A stretch of 64,000 bases of DNA from Humulus lupulus (Eukaryota > Streptophyta > Magnoliopsida > Rosales > Cannabaceae): NCBI RefSeq assembly GCF_963169125.1, contig NC_084793.1, positions 45,193,578 through 45,257,577 of the forward strand. Direction: 5' to 3'. Below the pieces are notes generated by a model, which saw only the letters and a list, made by a program, of their open reading frames with translations, had not been told where the DNA came from and did no database searches. This document shows, in pieces, positions 9,595 through 21,420 of the stretch. The translations under genes were made by a program, and so were the position numbers. Every line of letters starts with the position of its first letter. Within the stretch, counting starts at the first letter, position 1.

Positions 9595-12500
9595 TCACCC
9601 CTGAGCTCTGGCAGCATGCCCCTGAGATGAAACCTCTTCCTCTCCTCCTACACGTCTAGCCCCGAAGGCCATCTTGACCGTCTCAATGAGCTCCTTCGCC
9701 AACCGATCTTGGAACTTAGCGAGGTAACGCCCCCAAAGCTCAGCGTCAAGGAATGAGAAGTCCTCGTTCTGGTTGAAAACCTAGACCTGGTAGAACATCT
9801 CTTCCAATAAGTTCTTCAGCTTGGTCCCGTGCTCCTTCACCTTCAGATTGAGCTCCTCGATCCAAGCAGTGTCCTCCTTGGCCTTGGACTGGAACCTCTC
9901 AATCTTGGCCTCATCCTCGGTGGCCTTCAGCTTGATCAACTCAACCTCCTTTTGAAGCCTGTCGCAACTTTGGATCACCTCCAATGCCTACACTTTAGCT
10001 ATTCTCTCCCTATTCTTTGAGGTCTCCACGGCTGTTTTAACCTCCTTCAGTTCCCCTAGTTTCGAATAGACCTGAGCGATGGCTCGGATCTAGGCAAAGA
10101 AGGACTGCGACAGACAAGTAAGGGGTCAGTTTGCGAAACAAGGGAAGTTAAGAAAGGAAAAGTAAGGGAAAAACTTACGGTTAGAGACATCCCCAATGCA
10201 GAGTCAAGAACACTCATGGAGGACCTCCCCTCAATTCTCTCCAGCTCCCTCGTGCTGACTTGGTTTACATGGGTGACAAGATCGCTCGTGATCCCCTAGA
10301 GTGAATCCCGCAGAGGTTTTGGATGCTTCCGCACCTCAATGTGGGGAGCTGGCATTGTGACGGCCGGGATACCTTGGGGGATGTATGAAGTATCACAGGG
10401 AGATGGGGGAGGAGCCTCCATGGTCGTAACTACTGAGGACCGTGGCTGCTGTTGGGTGGAGGCAATTCCCTTAGCCTTAGCTGAAACTTCGACTCCAGGA
10501 ACAACTTTCTTTAAAACCCTCTACCTCTTGACTTCAGGACTGGAGCTGAAGACGTTCTGGAGGTTCATGTCTTCTTCTGCAAGAACGAATAGAATAGTTA
10601 AACAAAAAATAACTCTGAAAATAATGAAGTAAAAAGTGTGAGAACCCTACCCTCCGAACTAGAGGAGGAAACTTCTATGATCAGCTTCGGATTATGAACT
10701 AGGTTAGTTGCATCCTCTAACTATGGTATGGCTAGAGGTGGGGGAGACTCTAATATAATTACTTTGCAGGGTTCACTAGGTTCAAGTTCTTCATTCGAGC
10801 TGGGATCATACTCAGCCTGTCTAATGCCTGGGGTAAGGATTTGGCCTTTTAAGGTACACCCAGGTCGAATATTAGTACCATACTATTAAAAAATTGTGGA
10901 CCTAAAATGAAAAGTATTGTCTACTACTACAGTATATTTGGGGTAGGCTAAGTCATGGCGAATAACCAGGTGGTCAACGCACTACTGCAACGTTACATCC
11001 AAATCCGGATCTTTAGGATGTCTACTCAAGATTTGCCTTGGATTGAATCGGTTTGATACAAAATTGGTAGCAGCTCGGTTTATTTCATTATCCTTATTAC
11101 CTTGGCCAGAGGTGACGGCTGCTGCCCCCGATTCGACACAAACTTGATCATTATCCTGCCTGGCTCCGTCAGTGTTTCTCTTACACACCAATGGTGCGAC
11201 CTCCTCAATGACCGAAAGAGGCCTTTTGAGGGGTCCTCGGGGGTTGATGACCAAAGAATGACCTTCCTTGATCAGCTTGCAGGCCAACATGGTGACATCA
11301 TTCACCATTGCCCTGAACTCTTTCTCCTCAGCAGGGGCATTGGCCAGATTAGCGTATTAACCCAAAAGGGTCTAAGATGCCTTCGACCTCTTGTAAATAG
11401 TTGCACGATACAATAACTCGATTAGAATAAGTAAGACTTAGCAAAAAAAAAAAATACAAATAAGGACTTAAAGCTAAGATACTTACAAGGTTGGTTGAAG
11501 TAGCGATATTCGCAAGTCCGGAACCCGTTCGACATAAAGAACTGGTCCTTGTAGTCGCTTGGGTGGCTTGGAAGGTCGATGATGCTGGTAGATTTTGGGA
11601 ACTGGGTGAGGTAATAAAAACCATCACCTCTTGTTTTAGTGTCTAGATTAGCCTTCATACAAAAATAATATAAAATATCCTCTGGAGTAGGGACCTCCCA
11701 CTTGTTGTTGAGGAGCAAATACTTTATCCCCACGAGGAGGCGATATGAATTTGGCGGGAGCTGGAATAAGGTGAGCTTCACGTAGTAAAAAAAATTTGTG
11801 AAGTATGATTCCAACAGGAGGAAGGCACCTAACTTCAGGTGCTCTCACTCTAAACTCTGAAGTCATCCTCCAGCGGGCTACAGCATCACTCGCCCTCCAT
11901 CGCAGGTCGAGCTAGGAATTTGGAGTCCTTGTCGATCCTGTGACTCCTCATTATTCTGTCCACCATGGACTAAGAAATTATTCGAGACACGATCCTCTTG
12001 GCCACGAAGAAACTATCAGATCTCACCTCGACCTTCTTCTCCACTAACGGACCAAAGTGGGGAGTAGGTGTAACGTCCGAAACTCCCTAATAAGGCTTAA
12101 TGCATTGATTAGGGGGCTAGGAGGGCAATAATTGAATATTATGTGCATGTTTGTGATTATGTGCATGATTATATGAATTATGTGAGTTATATTATAATAT
12201 GACTATATTGGTATGTTTAGGTGTATTAAGCATGAATGCGGGCCCGTTTCTTATTAGAATGACATTTTTGTAATTTTGGTTCGTTGAAGGCACATTTGAA
12301 TATACATGTGTGTTTTATGATTAAGACCACATTATTATGTGGGTATATTTGAGTTATTCGACACGAGGCGATCATAGGAAGCTAGTTAGCAGTTTAGTCA
12401 TAACGGGGTCAAATACCCGGCTCGAGGTGAGCCTAGGGGTATTTTGGTAATTTAGTACATTACTGGGATTTATCGGGTAATGAGAAACTATTTAGTGATT

Positions 12501-12687
12501 ATTTGAGGATTTATGGAGTAACGAGAATTAATTTGGTGAGTACTCGGGTTTAGTGGATTAAGTGGAAATTCGTGGTAATTTGAGATTAACGGGAGTTATG
12601 CCAAATGACTAATTTGCCCTTGGGAGTAAACTTTGAGGTTAAGTGGGGCAAGGGGCAATGTGGTCATTTAACCACATTAGATTATAA

Positions 12688-14588
12688 AAGGGAAATTTGA
12701 GTTTTTATGCTTAATGAGGGGTTATAAATAAAAAAAATGCTAGGCATTTAAATCATTTCAAAAAAATGCTAATTCTTTTGACAATACCCAAAATACCCCT
12801 CTCATAATTTTTCTCATCCCTTCCCCTTCTCTCTTTCCTCTCTCTCCCTCAACACATTCCTCTCAACTCCCTCTCTAGAAAAAAAAATCATGGGTAAGGT
12901 AAAATATCATAAACGTCAATGTAACGGCAAGTATTCCTCACATAGGACACTAAAATACTACATTTCGAACAGATCTGGGCATGATTTTTGGTTTTTATTA
13001 TGATTTTTTTCAGATCTGAAACTTTGAAATCTACAGAAAATCGACGTGGTTCGTTGGTGTTTTGATGGTGCTCGATGCCAGCTCGATGGAGCCTTCAAAA
13101 TCAAGATTTTCATGAAAAAATTGATGTTGCTCGATGGTGGTTCGATGGAGGTTCAATGGTGGTTCGATGGTGTTCGATGCAATTCTTGCAAGATACATAA
13201 TTTTTCACTGGGGTGTCCGTTTGGGGTGATTTTTGTTTTGATTTTGGGTATTTTTTCAAGATCTACACGTTTGAGATGTGTATATACACATTTGGGAAAT
13301 GTAAATCTTGAAAAAAAAAATGACAAATGCAAAACATACCTCATGTTCAAGATATGATTTGGTATGTTTTCAAGTTCTAAGCTTTGAAAATGTGTATGTG
13401 AACATCTAAAACGTGAAGATCTCAAAAAAATACCCAAAATAAAAAAAATCATCCTAGACAGACACCCGAGTGAAAAATTATGTCTCTTACAAGAATTGCA
13501 TCGAACCACCATTGAACCGCCATCGAGCAACCATTAAACCACCATCGAGAAATCTCGATTTTTTCATGAAAATATTGAATTTGAAGGCCCCATCGAGCTG
13601 GTATCGAGCACCATCGAGCAACAATCGAGCAAAGTCAATTTTCTACATATTTCAGAGTTTCAAATCTAAAAAATAACTCAAAAATCATGTCCAACTCGAT
13701 GGTTGCTCGATGGTGTTCGATGCTACCTCAATGGGGCCTTCAAAATCAATATTTTCATGAAAAAATCGACGTTGCTCAATGGTGGTTCGATGGTGGTTCG
13801 ATGGTTGCTCGATGGTGGTTCGATGCAATTCTTGTAAGAGACATAATTTTTCACTCGGGTGTCCGTTTGGGATGATTTTTTTTATTTTGGGTATTTTTTT
13901 GAGATATACACGTTTTAGATGTTCACATACACATTTTCAAAGTTTAGAACTTGAAAACTTACCAAAACATATCTTGAACATGAGGTATGTTTTGCATTTG
14001 TCATTTTTTTCAAGATTTATATTTCCCAAATGTGTATATACACATCTCAAACGTGTATATCTTGAAAAAATACCCAAAATAAAAAAAAATCACCCCAAAC
14101 GGACACCCGAGTGAAAAATTACGTATCTTGCAAGAATCGCATCGAACCACCATCGAGCAACATCGATTTTTTCATGAAAATCTTGATTTTGAAGGCCCCA
14201 TCGAGCTGGCATCGATCACCATCGAACCACGTCAATTTTCTGCAGATTTCAAAGTTTCAGATCTGAAAAAAATCGCAAAAAAAACTCAAAAATCATGCCC
14301 AGATCTGTTCGAAATGCAGTATTTTAGTGTCCTAAGTAAGGAATACTTGCTATTACATTGAGTTCTCTTATATTTTACCTTACCCATGAATTTTTTTCTA
14401 GAGAGAGAGTTGAGAGGAATGGGTTGAGGGAGAGAGAGGGAAGAGAGAAGAGGAAGTTGAGGGAAAACTTATGGGAGGGGTATTTTGGGTATTGTCAAAA
14501 GATTTGGCATTTTTTTGAAATGATTAGAAAGCCTAGCATTTTTTTGATTTAGTACATCTCATTAAGCATAAAAACTCAAATTTCCCTT
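12688..14588. mobile_element. 1.9 kb palindromic (foldback) element
   Basis: The two halves are near reverse complements, with the centre at about 13640. The outer 31 bases begin AAGGGAAATTTGAG on the left and end CTCAAATTTCCCTT on the right. Within each arm lies a further inverted pair. A segment with CTCGATGG/TTCGATGG repeats, a CACTCGGGTGTCCGTTTGGG block and an ATATACACATTTGGGAAATG block occurs four times in alternating orientation (about 13050-13340, 13370-13680, 13690-13970 and 13980-14250). Several short frames here are mirror images of each other and are not genes. Long terminal inverted repeats suggest a non-autonomous DNA transposon of foldback or MULE type. I could not settle the TSD; the flanks share only ATA. 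Confidence 0.75.
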
Positions 14589-15651
14589 ATACAATAGGCA
14601 GCAACCTTTGGGGAGGAGCATTCACATTTTCCCTCTCTCATTCTCACTTGTTGACCACTTTGGAAGAACACTCAAGGGAACTCAAAAGCTAGGCCCAAAT
14701 TTTGATTCTTGAGGAGGGTGAAGGGGAATTGAAGTTTTATGGTGGATTAGGATCTGTTGAGGGTCTCAAAGCAGCTTGGAAATTCATAATTTTAGTAAGT
14801 GATCCCTCTGTTCTTAAGCCATTGAGTTCTTTGAATGTTCTTGAGTTTTAAAGCTTTGATTTTGGGTTTGGGTTATTTGATGTGTGTTGTGGTGAGATGA
14901 GTGTTGGGTTTTGGTTGCCTGAGCTTGTGGTGTGTTTTGTTGTCGAAATTCTGCTAGAATACTTGTTATGGGTTGAAATTATGGTTTGAAATTGTAGAAA
15001 TCGTAGGGGCACAAATTAGGGAAGAACACTTATGTTCTAAGCCGTTTTTGGGTTTCTGGCGACCTAGCGCGACCGCGCTAGTGTCCCAGAAAGAGTGGAA
15101 TTGACATTGGGAATGGGTCTCGAGTTAAGGGGCGCGACCGCACCAATGCTCTGGAAAGCCCAATTTTTCTGTGGGCGCAACTGCGCTAGGTGCCCTGAAA
15201 TGCTGTTTTCCTGACTTTTTAGAGGAAGGATCGGGGAGCTCGGGAATCCGGTTTGGAAGCCCAGTTGGGGGGGCTCGGGGGACATCTTTAGCGTCTTCTT
15301 AATTAGGAACAATGGTTCTAAGAGTTAGAGTCCAGATTGGAACTCAGGATCTAAGGTTGATTCCTGATGAATGTATACTTGGTTGTGACTAGGTTACCGC
15401 TAGGGCTTGGGATGGGATAGTGCTTGGGGGTCGTTGTTAAGTAACTCATGCTTGGACCAGAGGTAAGAAAATTGCACCCAATACGTGATATATGTGATTA
15501 GGGCTTGGCCCGGTTGTTAAATATAGATTTGATTAGGGCTTAGGCCCCTGTGAACGAGCATGATTATGATTATGCTTGTAATTGATTAAGCATGCGTGAA
15601 TACTCTGTATGTGGATAATTGTTAACTAATGTATGCACATTTACATTATCT

Positions 15652-16035
15652 GATTGAAAAGCATTGGCTTATAAGTCAAGGATGGTAGTAGTGCGTTGAG
15701 CGCTGGTCGAAAGCATTGACTTATAAGTTAAGGGCGGTAATAGCGCCCTGAGCAATAGTCGATATGGTTAGGCCTCATCGGGAGTGTGATATACGCTTGA
15801 CCGACCCTATGGTCGTTGGAAAATTAAAGCGCCAGGTATGCTGGGCCAGCTCTAAGGCTAGTTAAATAGAAGATAGGGCAGTGGGCCCTGAGGTGACTCT
15901 ATAGTCCCATATCCAAGGGCAACGGGCCCCGGTGTGACTTATTAGTCATTTATTTAGGGCAACGACCTCGGGGTGACTCTATGGTCACATATTTAGGGCA
16001 ACGGGCCCCGGTATGACTTATTAGTCACTTATATG
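15652..16035 (+). repeat. Short tandem repeats inside solo LTR
   Basis: Two imperfect copies of a unit starting GCATTG(A/G)CTTATAAGT lie at about 15660-15760. Three to four copies of a unit built on GGGCAACGGGCCCCGG plus GTGACT...AGTCA lie at about 15870-16030. The same region of the related LTRs holds comparable GTCAC/GTGAC-rich repeats, for example 46615-46830 and 41800-42000. Confidence 0.6.
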
Positions 16036-16457
16036 AATAGAATGCATGAATGAGTAGGGTTATTACTGCTAGGCATGCTTATTATGATTCTTTGATATGT
16101 TATTAGCTGCTTGTGAGCATGTTTAAGTTTTCTTGTTGAGTCTTGGCTCATGGGTGCTATGTGGTGCAGGTAAGGGGAAAGGGAAGCTGGACCAGCCATG
16201 AGTTGAAGAGCTTTGGTGGTGACGTGTACATATGCGGCTGCTCGACCACCACGGCCGGGATTTCTCAGAGGAACTATGGTCAAACTCTATTTTGCTGCTT
16301 AGGTCGGCTGGTTGTAACTTTTGAACTGTAATTAGCCTTTTAAACGTGATTTTGGGATCCCTTGTATGAACGTAAATATTTTAATGAAATGATTATTCCT
16401 TTTGACCAAAATTTATAACCCTAAATTGTTAATCACGTTTAGTTACACGTTTATGGC

Positions 16458-17905
16458 TATTGTGAAAATTTAATTGATTTAAATACGCAAGTGTACGCAA
16501 TCACATAAGTAATAAAGTGATAAATAAATCGTCTCCACAGGGATTGCAAAATAGAAAAATAGGCAAAACAATTACTAAACAACTTAAAGGTATTAACAAT
16601 TAAATGGGTTGTTTGTAAGCTAAACGAAATATTAAGAAGATGAAAATACTGAAAATAAAACTAAACCAAACAAAATAATTAGAAAGAAATACGTGGAATG
16701 TAGAATTGGCTTGAATTATTAAATCCCCCTATGTCAATTATACTGAACAGATTGCGGCATCAATATTTTAGCAAAACTCCCAAGTTAACAAGAATTCAAT
16801 AAAAACTCATAAAACTTTACCAAACTCTATGATAATGATTCTTTTACCTAATTAAACATATTCATACACCGAATCAGATTTAAGAATACAAATCAAAGGT
16901 TCAATTCTCAAAAGTTACACAAGGCAAATAACACATCCCTATGTTACTTACTAACATAACCTAAAACAGATTATGAACTTGTGTCATCCAAGTTCTTCCC
17001 ATTATATTTAATTCTTCCAGCATCACACATAATTAAACATCTTACCATTGCTGGCCAAACAACAACAAGAAATTAACAATAAGCACACTTGAATGAACAA
17101 GAGAGAATTCACTAAAATAAGGTGCAAGAAATTACTACACTATGACATAGGGTTTATCAACAATTCAAGCCACACAAAAGTTAGTTCATGGCTAATTTAA
17201 AAAGCATTAATCCAAGTTCAATACTGCCCATAAGTATTAAGAGTAGAAAATTAAAATAGAAAATATAAGGTGAATTTTAGAAACAAGAGAAAGACCAAAT
17301 CAAAGTGATGATGAATCTTCTTTATGCGTTCTACTCTTCTTCCTTCTTGTTTCTCTGATTTTCTTCCTCTGTATTTTTCTCTCCTTTTCCAAAAAGTGGC
17401 AGACCCCCCTCTTTGTGTGGCTGGCTTCCTCTATGTACCTCTAGGTTTCCCAATTTATCCATCTAAGTACAAAATTGCCTCTCCTTTTTTGGTTCATACG
17501 TGGGTTTCTTTCCTTCTTTTCTTTGACAATTGCTTCCAATATTGACTCATGCTCTCTGTACTTGCCACCTCAGCCACTAATCCAGCTCACCCTCTTTGTT
17601 TCCAAGCACACATAAATGTCCAAAAGCAGCCTGGCCAAAATGCTTCAGTAAAATCTGTTTTGCTACCGTAAACCTGCTGTTTTAGCAATCAAAATTTAGC
17701 TTGGATAGTTTCAAATATCTATCCATGAAATTATTGGTTTCAACCCATTAGCTATTAAAAACTACAAAAGTAACTAAACTTAACTAAGATCATAAAAACA
17801 CAAAAGTTAGTTCAAATAGCTAATAATAAACTAACATCACCATCGATTTTTCCACATTTATAAGTTCAAAAGCACAAGAAATAACTCTTTATTCAAGAGT
17901 TATCA
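16458..17905 (-). repeat. Solo LTR, Copia-like, inside the 12069-17984 LTR
   Basis: On the minus strand it reads TGATAACTCTTG... to ...TTTTCACAATA, flanked by the TSD ATGGC (16453-16457 and 17906-17910). The end TA instead of CA fits a single C-to-T change. The stretch with GTGTACGCAATCAC and CGTCTCCACAGGGATTG is the kind of block I associate with plant Copia-type LTRs. Length is 1448 bp with no coding capacity. Family assignment is tentative; the boundaries are better supported. Confidence 0.6.
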
Positions 17906-18061
17906 ATGGCCAAGAGACTTTTTTAGAGAGTCTAACACTATTTAAAATACACAGTGTAACGGTCTTGGCTATCTAGGCGTTACAGTAGGAGTCTCGGTGC
18001 CCTGTTTATCTTTATTCTGCAAAGAGGAGCCTACGACGGTCTTTTTCTTGTGGTGGGCCAT

Positions 18062-18987
18062 GAAAAGTGTTTTTAGTTAGCCTGGTTACAAAACGACTCA
18101 TTAGAGGTGACCTAGCGATGTAACCTAGTTTTAAGAGCATCTGAAATGGAGACCTAAGATGCAGAGACTTCATTGATCGATCTAAAGTTTATACAGGCTG
18201 AATGCGTACCTTAAACCTTAATATGTGTGCCCACGCGTGTCCCTAAGTCAGGCACCCTAATCTTGAGAAGGTACAGGAGCCTCGGGATTCATGTGTCAGA
18301 CTAGTGGTTTAGATGAGCAGTTTAATGCAATACCGCGTTAGTACCGTGCCTCTTAAGCTACCTGGATTTGAGCCTAAAACCCTTCACCTTCCAGGCTGAA
18401 AAATCATGCATTCATCTAAACTTAGAAAAACCCAGGAAAAATACATATTTTTATGCCTTTAACCTAACCGTTTCTAGTTCTATTCGTTTTGGCTTAATAA
18501 AACCCAAACTAAGCCTATACGTAACCATAAATAGGCAAAAACACACTGGAAAATTTCATAAACTTGTCAAAAAACGAGTAAAATTTTTTTTAAACCAGAG
18601 TAAAGGTGTACTTACAGATTGGTTCTTGATCAAGGTTGTAAAAGGACGAAGAACGACGAAGATTGTAGAAAATCTAGGAGGATATCTTTGAAGGGATTTC
18701 TGAGAGGAAAGAAAGTTAGAGGGTTTCTGAGAACTTTTTGAGAGAAAGAAGAAAGGGAAATTCGAATGCAAAGGTGACGAATGCCAGATTTCGTTCTCCT
18801 ATTTATACGTAAAATTCAGGGACAGATCTGGACCACACAATTTAAGTAGTTCGAGATCCAAGGGTCAGAATTAAATGAACCAAACAGCGACAAAAGGTTG
18901 ACAAGACAACTGTCACATTACTCAAAACCCGAATAAACGCCTATAACAAGTAGACACGTGTTCCATACTCGAGTGAGTGGGTGGGCA
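18062..18987. other. Tat-B region between aORF start and LTR
   Basis: By analogy with Tat-A this should hold the aORF promoter and leader. On the minus strand a TATA-like CGTATAAATAGG lies at about 18805-18816, with an AG-rich leader downstream at 18670-18760. Reading frames here are short and look accidental. The purine tract GAGTGAGTGGGTGGGCACA at about 18971-18989 is the likely plus-strand primer. Confidence 0.45.
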
Positions 18988-19796
18988 CATTTTCCCACTA
19001 CAGAAGCATAAAAGCCCAAAATGTGAATGTCTGAAGTGACGTCATACACAAGTAGGGACTTGGGCGGTAAATCTTGTACCCTAAAAATATGAGATCGATT
19101 ATCTTGCTCGAGATACAGCTGGCAAGCAATAAATGAAGGAAAACTGGACTCCAGATCAAACAGCTCGAGGTTGTGCCACCCAGTTTGGGATAGCTTGAGA
19201 TCCTCCATATCACCCCAAATGCCAGGAATAGAGATCAAGATATATGGTGTCCAGATCTCCCTCTTCAAGCTCCAAGCATGATCCAAGTCAGATCGTCATG
19301 CTCCCATAACATCCAGTTCAAGTAGCACATCCAACTCTCGGAAGTCCAATGACGCACATAAGGAAGAATCCCAACAAACTCAAAGATTCTTCATGCATAA
19401 TAAATATTTATAATCCTTATATATCCAATGCCCGATATAACAACCATAGGTTTAATTAGGGCATTAATGTATTCAATTATTTGGGAAGTTACCCAATCCT
19501 GTAAGTTACCTTTTATTGTTCGGTTACCCAATATTATCCACCACAATTCCCTGTAAATTATAAAGGGAATTGACAGTAAATGAGAACTAATTTTTGGATG
19601 CTAAAGCTCTGCAGAAATTGCCGTAAACAATTTCTCCAAGAGTTCCTAAACAAAAATAAGAGTGACTCATGGACTAGGTGGATTTTAACCACTGAACCAT
19701 GTAAAATCTTGTGCGTTCATACTTTCAATTTATTATAAGTCTAATCTCTCTATTTCAGATTTTTTAATCCCCTGTTGGCGAAAAACCGCGTCAACA
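18988..19796 (+). repeat. 3' LTR of Tat-B
   Basis: The end GCGTCAACA at 19796 matches the Tat-A LTR end GGGTCAACA. The start is blurred: the purine tract GGTGGGCACA runs into TTTTCCCACTA where Tat-A has GGGGGGCAAA then TGTTTACCC, so the TG seems lost. Length is about 810 bp. No partner LTR is in the window. Confidence 0.6.
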
Positions 19797-21420
19797 CTTA
19801 GTAAATGTACTTTATATAATTATGATTATATATGACATGACCGATGTGAATTCATTTCTTTATAAACTTACCATTTGCCATAAAGATTTAATTCATATCT
19901 TAAAAGATGATCATTTGTAGATTATTCTAAATCCTGAGTAGTGACTTTTTTTAAGGTCTCTTAATATAATGAGGCTAGTGACTTTTGTTTGGAGATTCAA
20001 TATCTTGAATGGCTGGGAACATGATTTTACAATAATGGAATCTATGTTTTCCCAATGGATCGAATATTGGTTCCCTCAAGGGTTAATTTTGGGACTGAAT
20101 AGTTATCGAGCTCAAATGTATCATATGATTATGGATTAATTATTCACTGGTGAATTAATGGTACTTAAGGAACAAGAGGAAATTAAAAGGGTAAAACGGT
20201 AATTCTTGACAAGCTCTAATTAACGAACCAATAAATAAATGACAGAACTACATACTGTGTATTGATTATATTAATAGACTACAAGAGATTACTTTGTTAA
20301 TATAATTATATAATTATTAAGAGTGCAATTTCATATTTATAGTGGAGTAATAATGAAATTAATAAATAAGAATAATTTATTAAAGAGTTTAATTAATAGT
20401 CAGGTATATTGGAGCTTAGCATTATAGGTCCATGGTCATTGAGTCGTCTCTGTACTACATTGTCAAGGGTAAAGATGTCATAGGCAAGATTAATGGAGAA
20501 AATGACTAAATTGCAAATGAATTAATTTTCGAGGGCTGAGTGATAATTATGTGTAATTAATTAATTATTTGACCAATTAGTTTTTATTTGAAAAACTTTA
20601 TATTAGTTGAAACTAATATTAATTAGTGTTTAAATTAATATTAGAGAGAGTTAAATATTATCTTACTATAAGATAATTATTCAAATTGATAAATTAAGAT
20701 AATGTTAATTTTGAATTAACTGATATTTATTTTTGAAATAATATTTATATTAATCTTAAATAAATATATTATCTTATTTTTAATTAAACAAACAAATGAG
20801 AAAAGTTAGGGACACAAGTGTGTTGTACACGCCACTCATTGTGCTTGCACAGTGAGTGGTGCCACACTTAGTGTCAAGTGTTCTTGAGATTTGAATTTCA
20901 AATATTATTTGTTTATTTAATTATTGTTTTTAATTTGATTAAAATAAAAGTCTAACAGATCAATTTTGAATTAAGTAAAGAAAATAAAATTATTTTATTA
21001 TCTTTATATAAGTTTAAAAAGATACGATCTTTTTAGGTTGTTGAATCAGATGCATCACTTATAAAAGTATCGATAGAATTTTTCTAAGCTTGAAAATTTT
21101 ATAGAACTCTCTGAAGCATTCTCTTCTCCAAACTCTCTAGATCTCATGTGTTGAGAATATCTAGAGAGCCTAAATAGCCAAACCAATGAATCTTACGTAA
21201 CCACACACGTCCTTGTGTGTTTGAAGAACGGCTTGGAAGACTGTGGTGTGAGTCTTCACCGGATATGTATGAAGATCGTTTGATTATACAAAAAGACTCA
21301 ATGACTCTTAATAGGCTACAAGAGGCATTCTTCTTTCCTTTTTGTGTGTAGATTTAATGTATAAATATATGTATTGATCCTGACTCGGTATTAATGATTT
21401 TTAAAACCACCACCCCTTCC
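19797..21420 (+). repeat. Probable Copia-type LTR remnant
   Basis: AT-rich DNA with no open frame. Phrases such as TATTGGAGCTTAGCATTATAG, then GGTCCATGG (20409-20440), and GGAAGACTGTGGTGTGAGTC, then TTCACCGG (21233-21262), with AGGCTACAAGAGGCATTC and TGTGTGTAGATTTAATG close by, are of the type I recall from plant Copia LTRs read in + direction. Ends and TSD were not found. This is recognition from memory, not a computed match. Confidence 0.4.

Larger units (their letters stand above)
12069..17984 (+). repeat. Solo long LTR (Tekay-like family) with internal insertions
   Basis: Starts TGTAACGTCCGAAACTCCC and ends TAGGCGTTACA. It is flanked by the 5-bp TSD GTAGG (12064-12068 and 17985-17989). 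It aligns along its length with the other TGTAA LTRs here, for example 44914-47321. Without the 1901-bp palindrome (12688-14588) and the 1448-bp Copia-like LTR (16458-17905) it is about 2.56 kb, the expected LTR length. No coding region belongs to it. A solo LTR arises by recombination between the two LTRs of a full element. Confidence 0.85.
9595..18061 (-). pseudogene. Antisense ORF of Tat-B, split by a solo LTR
   Basis: The start is ATG at 18061 (MAHHKKKTVVGSSLQNKDK). Reading reaches the insertion at 17985 and resumes at 12068 with PHFGPLVEKKVE. A segment at about 11814-11590 (PPNSYRLLVGIKYLLLNNKW, then VPTPEDILYYFCMKANLD) lines up with the 'putative gypsy type transposon' segment of the Tat-A aORF. 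A Lys/Glu-rich coiled coil lies at 9984-9781 and the stop TGA is at 9595-9597. Several stops and the insertion make it non-functional. The N-terminal and C-terminal organisation equals Tat-A, so the antisense gene predates the split of the two families. Confidence 0.65.
8846..19796 (+). mobile_element. Second, diverged Tat-lineage element (Tat-B), 3' part, interrupted
   Basis: Immediately after Tat-A copy 1 come an AT-rich spacer, another antisense ORF (minus strand), a purine-rich tract at about 18971-18987 and a terminal LTR ending GCGTCAACA at 19796. The order aORF, polypurine tract, LTR equals Tat-A, but the sequence is only distantly similar. Its pol and 5' LTR must lie left of the window, beyond the Tat-A insertion. 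A 5.9 kb solo LTR with TSD GTAGG splits the aORF at 12068/17985. Confidence 0.7.

Noticed and set aside
10339..11416. Plus-strand frames opposite the Tat-B aORF.
   Set aside because: They are antisense shadows of the coiled-coil and linker parts of the aORF.
13046..14361. Several reading frames of 60-125 codons on both strands.
   Set aside because: They are mirror copies created by the palindrome, built of CTCGATGG repeats, with no domain or splice support.
15652..16035. CRISPR-like regular repeats.
   Set aside because: Repeats are imperfect, adjacent rather than spaced, and inside a plant LTR.
18918..19286. 122-codon minus frame.
   Set aside because: Falls in the Tat-B LTR, with no Tat-A equivalent and no known motif.
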